DNA from: Clostridiales bacterium
GTDB taxonomy: Bacteria > Bacillota_A > Clostridia > Christensenellales > Borkfalkiaceae
Direction of reading: 5' to 3'
DNA length: 5,143 bases
Assembly (NCBI GenBank): GCA_015055785.1
Contig: SVHQ01000134.1
Location: 1-5,143, forward strand
The translations under genes were made by a program, and so were the position numbers. The notes beneath the pieces were generated by a model. That model ran no database searches and was not told the origin of the DNA. It worked only from the letters and a program-made list of their open reading frames with translations. Shown piece after piece: positions 1-5,143 of this stretch. How positions within the stretch are numbered: position 1 is the stretch's first letter; every line of letters starts with the position of its first letter.

Positions 1-219
1 ACCTTTAAAATATACGTTTCCCGAGGTGATATCATATAATTTGATAATGGAACGACCTGTCGTCGTCTTACCGCAACCCGACTCACCTACAAGACCAAAT
101 ACTTCGCCTTTTTTAATTTCAAAGCTTACGTCATCTACCGCTTTAAGATCTTTACGTCCCAAACGGAAATATTGACAAAGATGGTCAACTTTTAACAAAA
201 CTTCGTTATTGTTCTCCAT
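1..219 (-). CDS. oppF: Oligopeptide ABC importer ATPase OppF, N-terminal part (gene runs off the left edge)
   Basis: This is the first 73 codons of the second ATPase of the importer; the rest lies outside the window. The protein would sit on the cytoplasmic face, pair with OppD and hydrolyse ATP to drive peptide uptake. Visible are an aromatic residue near the start that may stack on the adenine (Tyr17 in CQYF), the segment leading to the P-loop (KAVDDVSFEIKKGE) and a complete Walker A motif GESGCGKT at residues 45-52. The DDVSF...GEVFGLVGESGCGKTT pattern is typical of OppF/DppF, and its place after oppD agrees. The ATG at 217-219 has a strong Shine-Dalgarno site 5 nt upstream and lies inside the end of oppD, giving a 14-nt overlap that suggests translational coupling. 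Whether OppF also carries an insert like that of OppD cannot be seen here. Confidence 0.93.
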   Translation of the reverse strand, partial: MENNNEVLLKVDHLCQYFRLGRKDLKAVDDVSFEIKKGEVFGLVGESGCGKTTTGRSIIKLYDITSGNVYFKG

Positions 220-2434
220 GTTCGCCTCCTCTTTCTTTCATACGTTTGATACGTTCCGTGATAATTTTGGGCATCTCAACTTTTGGTGCATCTGGATGAA
301 GCAACCATGTTGCAGCAAAGTGTGTGGGAGAAACTTCAAACATAGGCGGCTGCATTTCATAATCGATTTCTAAAGCGTATTTGTTTCTTTCCGCAAATGC
401 ATCACCGACAGGCGGATAAATCATATTCGGTGGCGTACCAGGAATCGTGTCCAATTTTTCATTCGTATCCAAGTCGGGCATGGACGAAAGCAATGCCCAA
501 GTATAAGGATGCTGAGGATTATAGAACACTTCGTTTGCCGTACCGTATTCTACGATTTTACCTGCATACATAACGGCAATTCTATCTGCCATGTTTGCAA
601 CAACGCCTAAATCGTGTGTAATGAAAATAATCGAAAGATTACGTTCTTTTTTCAATTTGTTGATAAGTTCCAAAATCTGCGCTTGAATTGTAACGTCAAG
701 CGCCGTTGTAGGCTCGTCACAAATCAAGATATCAGGATTTGCCGACAAAGCAATTGCAATAACGATACGTTGACGCATACCGCCTGAAAATTCAAACGGA
801 TACTGTTTGAAACGGATTCTAGGTTCAGGAATACCAACTTCTTCCATGATTTTGATTGCTTTTTCCTTTGCAATACGGCTCGTAAGTTTATACACAACTT
901 GCGAAGCTTTTTCTTTAAGATAGTCAATCAAATCCACACAATGTTTATCCAAATCAAAATTTGCTGCATTTTCCACGTCTGCCTTAAATTTATCAATAGC
1001 ACGCGCTAATACAGAAAGAATAATTTCAATCTGTTTTTCAGGTTCAACAACAGATTTGGGAACAATCTTCCAATCCACCTTCTTACCCTTAGCGATCAAA
1101 GCATCTCTCTTTGCTGTCTGTTTAGCATAACGAGCTTCTTCTTTGGGATTATTCTTGATATAGAAGAAGTATTTATCCACTTCTCTTTCTAACGCACCGT
1201 TAAACGTATGCGCTACGTTATCTTTTACAACTTCCAAGGGATTGATTGCAGCACGAACGGTTTTCTCTAAGTTCTTACAAAGATCTTTTGTTTCTTTGCT
1301 TGTTAAATCGCCCTTTTTGAAAAATTGAACAGCCTCTTCCAAAGCAACTAACGCTGCTTTTTTATTCTCTAACGTCTTGTTAAACGCATATTTCACAGCC
1401 ACTTTTTCCAAGTCCATGAACGCCGTCATATAGTCGTCCATAAGGAATTTATAAGCCATTTCATTGGCTTCTTCTGCGGACATTTGGCTAAGATCAGCCT
1501 CAGGATTCTTATAAACGTAATAACCGATTCTGAAGAAATTATACTGCGGCTGCGCGAGCATTTCAGCAAGCATTGCACGAGCTTGTCCACACAATTCTAC
1601 TAATTCTGACGAAGCCTCTCCTTGCGTTGCCTTTTGTACGAACAATCCCTTGACGCTATCAAAGAAATTGATCTTTGCTTTTTCCGTATTTTTAACTTCC
1701 TCAAAGCGTGCTACGAACTCGTTTAATTTCGTAACATAGTTAGATGAGAAATATTTATCTTTTACTACATCTTTCAAATTACGAATTAACGAATTAAGCG
1801 TTGCAATCACATCCACTTTCTGTTTCTTTTCAATCAAGAATAAGAATTCATCAATAATGGAAATCAATTCTTCCGCTTCGTTTCGCGCTGTATTATAGCT
1901 ATTTTCAAGTGTTATTGCCTTAATGTTAAAGCTATCGAAAATCTTGATATAATCAGCAATTTTTTCAGGAGAAACAGAAGTTTCGCCTGCTTCTGCTGCT
2001 TTTATCATCATATCCGACAATGCATTAAGCTTTTTATTGAATGTGATACGTCCTTCTTTACGGTTTGCTTTATTTTTCAAAAGCATTGCTTCGGTAATCT
2101 GTTTACCTATACGCATGATAGGATCGAGCGCAGAAAGCGGGTCTTGGAAAATCATAGCGATTTTATCGCCACGAAGCTTATGCATTTCCTCTTCGGGAAT
2201 ACGAATTAAATCTTGTCCATCATAAAAAATTTCACCACTTTCAAGAATTGCATTCCCTGCAGAGATACCCATAATCGCCTTTGAAGAAACCGACTTACCA
2301 GAACCCGATTCCCCTACAATTGCAAGCGTTTCACCTTTATATAAGTCAAAGGAAATACCACGTACCGCCTGTACTTTACCTGCGTCTGTGCGGAAGGAAA
2401 TATTCAGATTTTTAACTTCTAATTTCTTTTCCAT
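206..2434 (-). CDS. oppD: Oligopeptide ABC importer ATPase OppD with a large (~390-residue) insert
   Basis: This cytoplasmic ATPase would partner OppF and power peptide import through OppB/OppC. It has 742 residues, against about 320-360 for the family. Motifs in order: Walker A GESGSGKS (41-48), Q-loop FQDP (Gln97), an unusual helical insert (about 126-520), signature FSGGM (549-553) followed by RQR, Walker B ILICDE (Asp573, catalytic Glu574), D-loop ALD (578-580), H-loop His607, then the oligopeptide-transporter C-terminal extension (HPYTWALL, IPGTPPN, ATWLLHP; about 642-713). All nucleotide-binding and catalytic motifs are present, so the enzyme should be active. In the C-terminal extension the four positions that are cysteines in iron-sulfur-bearing relatives read Asp678, Asn684, Asp691 and Thr709. 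The ATG at 2432-2434 was chosen because GGAGGA lies 8 nt upstream and the N-terminus (MEKKLEVKNLNISF) fits the family. The frame stays open further upstream, but that stretch only overlaps oppC. The gap to oppC is 4 nt; the end overlaps oppF by 14 nt. Confidence 0.95.
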   Translation of the reverse strand: MEKKLEVKNLNISFRTDAGKVQAVRGISFDLYKGETLAIVGESGSGKSVSSKAIMGISAGNAILESGEIFYDGQDLIRIPEEEMHKLRGDKIAMIFQDPLSALDPIMRIGKQITEAMLLKNKANRKEGRITFNKKLNALSDMMIKAAEAGETSVSPEKIADYIKIFDSFNIKAITLENSYNTARNEAEELISIIDEFLFLIEKKQKVDVIATLNSLIRNLKDVVKDKYFSSNYVTKLNEFVARFEEVKNTEKAKINFFDSVKGLFVQKATQGEASSELVELCGQARAMLAEMLAQPQYNFFRIGYYVYKNPEADLSQMSAEEANEMAYKFLMDDYMTAFMDLEKVAVKYAFNKTLENKKAALVALEEAVQFFKKGDLTSKETKDLCKNLEKTVRAAINPLEVVKDNVAHTFNGALEREVDKYFFYIKNNPKEEARYAKQTAKRDALIAKGKKVDWKIVPKSVVEPEKQIEIILSVLARAIDKFKADVENAANFDLDKHCVDLIDYLKEKASQVVYKLTSRIAKEKAIKIMEEVGIPEPRIRFKQYPFEFSGGMRQRIVIAIALSANPDILICDEPTTALDVTIQAQILELINKLKKERNLSIIFITHDLGVVANMADRIAVMYAGKIVEYGTANEVFYNPQHPYTWALLSSMPDLDTNEKLDTIPGTPPNMIYPPVGDAFAERNKYALEIDYEMQPPMFEVSPTHFAATWLLHPDAPKVEMPKIITERIKRMKERGGEHGEQ
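225..230 (-). promoter_or_regulatory. Ribosome binding site of oppF
   Basis: AGGAGG on the minus strand, 5 nt before the oppF ATG. It lies within the last codons of oppD, so ribosomes finishing oppD can reload directly. It decides the oppF start. Confidence 0.85.
875..2059 (-). other. Inserted helical region within OppD (approximate limits)
   Basis: This covers about residues 126-520 of OppD. Family OppD proteins pass from QITEAMLL-type sequence through about 20-25 residues to EKAIKIMEEVGIPEP-type sequence and then the signature; here nearly 400 residues are added between them. The added part is rich in Lys, Glu, Ala and Leu, with amphipathic stretches such as EAEELISIIDEFLFLIEKK (186-204) and ALVALEEAVQFFKK (361-374). 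I see no hydrophobic membrane span, no signal and no second P-loop. It has few cysteines (282, 386, 499). Placement in the helical subdomain means it should project into the cytoplasm near the face that contacts the permeases. Base composition and reading frame match the flanks. I recognise no domain and assign no function. Confidence 0.85.
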
Positions 2435-2438
2435 TTTA

Positions 2439-3992
2439 TTAATCCTCCGAACCTCTAAGTGAAGGGTTGAATGCATCACGCAAACCATTACCAAATAAGT
2501 TAAAGCTAAGCAACAGTAATGCAAGGAACACTGACGGGAATGCAGCTACGTGTGGAATGCCTAAACGTAACAAGGACTGACCATTAGAAAGAATAGTACC
2601 TACACTTGTAAGATTACCCGATGTTAAACTGATAATGCCAAGGTAGCTTAAGTTTACTTCAGAATAAATCATAGAGGGAATAATCAATGCACATTTAGTT
2701 ACCAACGTACCCAAGGAATTCGGGAATATATGTTTCCAAATAATTCTACTATCCTTTGCACCAAGCGTTCTCGCAGCTAAAACATATTCTTGATTCTTGA
2801 AACGATAGAACTGCATACGCGTCGAGCTTGCCATACCAATCCATCCCGTTGCAAAGAACGCAACAAATAAAATAACGATAGGACCTGAACTTCCCATATG
2901 CAAACGAAGCAAAGTAATAACGATTACAGATGGTATTGCGGATAAAATATCCGAGAAACGTTCCATAAATAAGTCTAACTTACCACCATAGTAGCCTTCA
3001 ATTGCACCATAAATAGCACCTACTGTAAGGTTAACTACAGCGACTAAAATTGCAAATGCAAATGAGAACAATGCACCCGAAGCCATACAAGTAAAAATAT
3101 CTTGTCCATCAGCCGTTGTACCAAATAAGAACGAAGGTTTTGTAATACCATCCTTTAAAACATAATTATGATAGTAAATATAATATTCATAATAATTTAC
3201 ACGAATTTCAAAGCCTGTATCATTTGGTTGCGCATATTCATAAACGATACCATTTTCACCATCCCCTGCGATACGAAGCGAATTATAATTATCTACACTC
3301 GCTTCTCCAACAGCATGAGATTTATAAACAGGAATGATATCACCGTTTGCATCATAAACGATTTGCATTCTACCATTTTTTTCTTCGGTCTTATAATAGT
3401 AGTTGGCAATCATATTTTGACCTACCATTTTAGGACGATCTCTTTTAGCTACCGTGGGATAAATAACTTGAATACCCGTTTCATTTTGATATTTTTGGAT
3501 ATTCTCATATTCAGCGACTTCTACTTTTTTATAGATGCAGCCCGTTGAATGATAGGAATCCAAGCGTATATTATACAATTTACCCGATTGCGTATATTCT
3601 TGATTTTTAACAGCATTATGCCCTGTTTCTTCACCAATATAATAATAGTAATCAAACGTTTCCTTATTTAACGATTTTTCCTCACAACCATCCCAAAAAT
3701 TAGTTTTTGCAAACCATTCGCATTTCGGCAAAGTATGAATAAAATACGTGTCATTATAGGAAACTTGATATGGCGTAAGCAACGAACCAAAGCACGCATA
3801 CAAGAATAAAATCATAATAACAATTGCACCTGCAATCGCACCTTTGTTTTTACAAAATCGAGAAAGTGCATCTGCCATATAACTGCGAGGTTTGGTTGAA
3901 AACTTTTTATCGTGGGAAATATCCCCTACCTCTGCAAATTTAAATTTTTCTTTGGGGATACTCATAATATCCGTTTTATTCATTTCACTCAT
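2439..3992 (-). CDS. oppC: Oligopeptide ABC importer permease OppC with an enlarged extracellular loop
   Basis: This integral membrane subunit would form the peptide channel with OppB. At 517 residues it is well above the usual 300-350. Domains in order: cytoplasmic N-terminus with the FxTKPxSYxxDAxxRFCKNK pattern (31-50) resembling Gram-positive OppC proteins; first membrane segment about 51-73; a long extracellular loop about 75-285; the conserved LFGTTADGQDIF motif (289-300) that precedes the second membrane segment (about 306-328); further segments to about 502; and the cytoplasmic coupling loop, EYVLAARTLGAKDSRIIWKH then IFPNS (402-426, key Gly411), which docks on the ATPases. NGLRDAFNPSLRG near the end is the usual OppC tail. 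The ATG at 3990-3992 follows the oppB stop by 1 nt, with only a weak GGGGG site 9 nt upstream. ATG at 3981-3983 (residue 4) is an alternative start. The frame is open further upstream, but those codons overlap oppB and are not family-like. Confidence 0.94.
   Translation of the reverse strand: MSEMNKTDIMSIPKEKFKFAEVGDISHDKKFSTKPRSYMADALSRFCKNKGAIAGAIVIMILFLYACFGSLLTPYQVSYNDTYFIHTLPKCEWFAKTNFWDGCEEKSLNKETFDYYYYIGEETGHNAVKNQEYTQSGKLYNIRLDSYHSTGCIYKKVEVAEYENIQKYQNETGIQVIYPTVAKRDRPKMVGQNMIANYYYKTEEKNGRMQIVYDANGDIIPVYKSHAVGEASVDNYNSLRIAGDGENGIVYEYAQPNDTGFEIRVNYYEYYIYYHNYVLKDGITKPSFLFGTTADGQDIFTCMASGALFSFAFAILVAVVNLTVGAIYGAIEGYYGGKLDLFMERFSDILSAIPSVIVITLLRLHMGSSGPIVILFVAFFATGWIGMASSTRMQFYRFKNQEYVLAARTLGAKDSRIIWKHIFPNSLGTLVTKCALIIPSMIYSEVNLSYLGIISLTSGNLTSVGTILSNGQSLLRLGIPHVAAFPSVFLALLLLSFNLFGNGLRDAFNPSLRGSED
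2443..2448 (-). promoter_or_regulatory. Ribosome binding site of oppD
   Basis: GGAGGA on the minus strand, 8 nt before the oppD ATG. It is built into the last two sense codons of oppC (Glu-Asp), just before a tandem TAA TAA stop, so oppD initiation is probably coupled to the end of oppC translation. Confidence 0.85.
3138..3770 (-). other. Expanded extracellular loop of OppC (approximate limits)
   Basis: This covers about residues 75-285 of OppC, between membrane segment 1 and the GTTADGQDIF motif. Ordinary OppC proteins have about 40-50 residues here, so about 170 are extra. The loop is polar and strikingly tyrosine-rich: four Tyr in a row at 115-118, three at 198-200, and seven Tyr between 267 and 277. 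Three cysteines occur (91, 103, 152); 91 and 103 are close enough for a disulfide if the loop is outside, as its topology predicts. Turn-rich DANGD (214-218) and AGDGENG (242-248) suggest a folded beta-type domain. A role in contacting the binding protein or peptide is inference only. Confidence 0.8.
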
Positions 3993-3993
3993 A

Positions 3994-4956
3994 TTATTTA
4001 GCCCCCATTCTAATTCTCGGATCGATAAATCCATAACTAATATCAATAATGATACCTGCCGCCAAACCAATAAGTGTATAGAAACCAGAAAGCAACATAA
4101 AGAAATCGTAGTCCAATACAGTGATAGCTTTCAAATATAATCCACCTACTCCAGGAATATCAAAAATGCTTTCAATAATCATCGAACCGCTCAAAACGGA
4201 AATAAATTCACCTAAAATCATAGGGAAAATAGGCACCATTGCATTACGCATTGCGTGTCTAAGAATCGCTTGCCCGTGTGTCAAACCTTTCGTTCTTGCA
4301 AGCAACATAAATTCCCCTGTAAGCACTTCTGTCAATTCGGCACGCGTATAACGAGCATAACCTGCAATAGACCCAAAACAAAGTGAAAATACTGCAGGAA
4401 TCATACTGCGGAACATAGGCCACGAAAAATAATCCGTACCACTTTCCATACGCAGGGGGAACCAGCCCAACTTAAAACAGAACACATACTGAATTAAGAA
4501 TGCGTATACAACAGAAGGTACGGCGATCATTACAATGACACCCGTAGAAATTACTTGATCTTGCCACTTATTCTTTTTAAGCGCAGCCAAAATACCCAAA
4601 CCTAAACCGATGGGTACACCAATCAACGAAGAATAAACGTTAATTAAAACCGTAGGCGGCAAACGAGAAACAAAACCGTCCCAAACGGGCTTATTTATAT
4701 ACCCAGGCATCGTTGTTCCGATACCAAAATCGCCATCGCGAAAAATTCTGACTACATAATTCCACATTTGAACGGGGATAGGGTCGAAATAACCACGCGC
4801 ACGCAGATTCATTTCCACCAATTCCTTGTCTACCCCTAAGCCCTCTCCAAGAGGAATAGGCAATAATTTAATTAAAACGAAACAGGTAACCATGATGATG
4901 GAAAACGTCAATAACATCAACCCTATTCGTTTTAAAACATACTTTACCATATACAT
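3994..4956 (-). CDS. oppB: Oligopeptide ABC importer permease OppB
   Basis: This integral membrane subunit would pair with OppC to form the transport channel. Its 320 residues are normal for the family, unlike OppC and OppD here. Six probable membrane segments lie near 11-31, 103-126, 135-157, 183-200, 244-263 and 287-306. Family marks are the N-terminal YVLKRIGLMLLT, GDFGIGTT (75-82), the segment SRLPPTVLIN (97-106), the cytoplasmic coupling loop LLARTKGLTHGQAILRHAMR (218-237, key Gly224) followed by NAMVPI, the IESIFDIPGVGGL stretch (261-273) and the C-terminal IDPRIRMG. The ATG at 4954-4956 was chosen because AGAGAGG lies 11 nt upstream; the in-frame ATG at 4948-4950 would leave 17 nt. It is the first gene after the hairpin that follows the binding-protein gene, and its stop is 1 nt from oppC. 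Confidence 0.96.
   Translation of the reverse strand: MYMVKYVLKRIGLMLLTFSIIMVTCFVLIKLLPIPLGEGLGVDKELVEMNLRARGYFDPIPVQMWNYVVRIFRDGDFGIGTTMPGYINKPVWDGFVSRLPPTVLINVYSSLIGVPIGLGLGILAALKKNKWQDQVISTGVIVMIAVPSVVYAFLIQYVFCFKLGWFPLRMESGTDYFSWPMFRSMIPAVFSLCFGSIAGYARYTRAELTEVLTGEFMLLARTKGLTHGQAILRHAMRNAMVPIFPMILGEFISVLSGSMIIESIFDIPGVGGLYLKAITVLDYDFFMLLSGFYTLIGLAAGIIIDISYGFIDPRIRMGAK
4002..4006 (-). promoter_or_regulatory. Weak ribosome binding site of oppC
   Basis: GGGGG on the minus strand, 9 nt before the chosen oppC ATG and inside the last codons of oppB. It is a poor Shine-Dalgarno match, so oppC may rely on ribosomes arriving from oppB, whose stop lies 1 nt before the oppC start. Confidence 0.4.
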
Positions 4957-4967
4957 AATTGTAAAAG

Positions 4968-4974
4968 CCTCTCT
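4968..4974 (-). promoter_or_regulatory. Ribosome binding site of oppB
   Basis: AGAGAGG on the minus strand, 11 nt before the oppB ATG. The core AGAGG falls exactly in the 5-nt loop of a small 6-bp A/U-rich hairpin (arms 4962-4967 and 4973-4978), so it may be presented or partly masked in the mRNA. Confidence 0.65.
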
Positions 4975-4988
4975 TTTAACAGCCTAAA

Positions 4989-5018
4989 CAGCGGAGATGA
5001 GACACCTCATCTCCGCTG
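4989..5018 (-). terminator. Hairpin between oppA and oppB: partial terminator or mRNA-protecting stem-loop
   Basis: Perfect 13-bp inverted repeat, arms 4989-5001 and 5006-5018, with a 4-nt loop. It begins 18 nt after the oppA stop codon in the direction of transcription. On the minus strand it is followed by TTTAGGCTGTT, a short broken U-tract, so it is at best a leaky terminator. On the plus strand no T-run follows. In this place such hairpins commonly let the binding-protein gene be expressed above the membrane genes, through attenuation or protection of the upstream message from 3' exonucleases. Which of the two applies cannot be told from sequence. Confidence 0.7.
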
Positions 5019-5036
5019 CCTGAATCATCACATTAA

Positions 5037-5143
5037 TCAATCGCGACCGAACAAATAGTTCAACGTGCCACCCTTGCTTTCAACGAATGCTGCCCATTCA
5101 GCATCGTCGAAGTGATACGTCATATAACACATACCGCCGTAAC
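5037..5143 (-). CDS. oppA: Probable oligopeptide-binding protein OppA, C-terminal 34 residues (gene runs off the right edge)
   Basis: Only the last 34 whole codons and a TGA stop are inside the window. The visible tail reads as ordinary coding sequence (GGMCYMTYHFDDAEWAAF, then KGGTLNYLFGRD at the very end) in the same direction as oppBCDF. The identification rests mainly on context: in Opp operons the extracellular, lipid-anchored solute-binding protein often precedes the two permeases, and a strong hairpin separates it from oppB, as is usual when the binding protein is made in excess. The tail is too short to show the family signature or ligand-binding residues. Another in-frame TGA TGA pair follows two codons after the stop. 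Another operon member is possible. Confidence 0.6.
   Translation of the reverse strand, partial: YGGMCYMTYHFDDAEWAAFVESKGGTLNYLFGRD

Noticed and set aside
724..927. Minus-strand 67-codon frame within oppD
   Set aside because: Out-of-frame reading of the conserved signature region of OppD; it contains none of the expected motifs.
875..2059. The OppD insert as an intein, intron or inserted mobile element
   Set aside because: Inteins usually interrupt the most conserved motifs such as the P-loop, begin with Cys or Ser and end in His-Asn before a nucleophile; none of this is seen at the edges. The frame is continuous, there are no terminal repeats or target duplications that I can find, and codon use resembles the flanks.
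875..2059. The OppD insert as a fused second gene
   Set aside because: Conserved OppD sequence resumes directly after it, there is no second ATPase or enzyme motif inside, and no stop or start context suggests a former gene boundary.
2037..2225. Plus-strand open frame opposite the start of oppD
   Set aside because: Complement of conserved ATPase sequence including the Q-loop; no independent coding sign.
2435..2524. Upstream in-frame extension of oppD (30 codons)
   Set aside because: It overlaps the end of oppC, is unlike any OppD N-terminus, and a good ribosome site marks the ATG at 2432-2434.
3168..3548. Plus-strand open frame of 126 codons that looks like a small hydrophobic protein
   Set aside because: It lies wholly opposite oppC; its Ile/Phe-rich sequence is the complement of the Tyr/Asn-rich OppC loop. 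It has no recognisable family and is not needed to explain the region.
3993..4070. Upstream in-frame extension of oppC (26 codons)
   Set aside because: It overlaps the conserved end of oppB and reads as non-family sequence; the ATG 1 nt after the oppB stop fits better.
3892..4351. Two plus-strand open frames (3892-4140 and 4121-4351)
   Set aside because: Both lie opposite oppC/oppB, which are clearly real, and their products match nothing recognisable.

Overview
The window holds one minus-strand operon for an oligopeptide ABC importer of the Opp/Dpp (peptide/nickel) family. In transcription order, from high to low coordinates, it contains the 3' end of a probable substrate-binding protein gene (oppA-like, 5037-5143), a hairpin-bearing gap of 80 nt, two membrane permeases (oppB 3994-4956, oppC 2439-3992), one complete ATPase (oppD 206-2434) and the 5' end of the second ATPase (oppF 1-219). 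No promoter is visible; it should lie upstream of oppA, beyond the right edge. No RNA genes, CRISPR arrays, insertion sequences or plus-strand genes could be supported.

The source looks like a Bacillota (Clostridia-type) bacterium, possibly a gut lineage. Clues are purine-rich Shine-Dalgarno sites, moderately low G+C (three 60-base lines I counted gave 28 to 45%), an OppC N-terminus and an OppD C-terminus resembling Gram-positive versions as I remember them, and the oppA-BCDF order. The genus cannot be read from the sequence.

The genes are tightly packed. oppB and oppC are 1 nt apart, oppC and oppD 4 nt apart, and oppD and oppF overlap by 14 nt, so the four are probably co-transcribed and translationally coupled. 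The binding protein would capture peptides outside the cell, OppB and OppC would form the pore, and OppD and OppF would drive transport. A perfect 13-bp hairpin sits between oppA and oppB, where partial termination or mRNA protection would let the binding protein outnumber the membrane complex.

The unusual part is the architecture of two otherwise conventional subunits. OppD is 742 residues, about twice the usual 320-360, because roughly 390 charged, helix-rich residues are inserted between its Q-loop and ABC signature. OppC is 517 residues, against about 300-350, because its first extracellular loop carries about 170 extra residues, rich in tyrosine. All ATPase and permease motifs around the inserts are intact and the frames are open, so both look like real lineage-specific additions, one on each side of the membrane. 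OppD has also replaced all four cysteines that bind an iron-sulfur cluster in many relatives.
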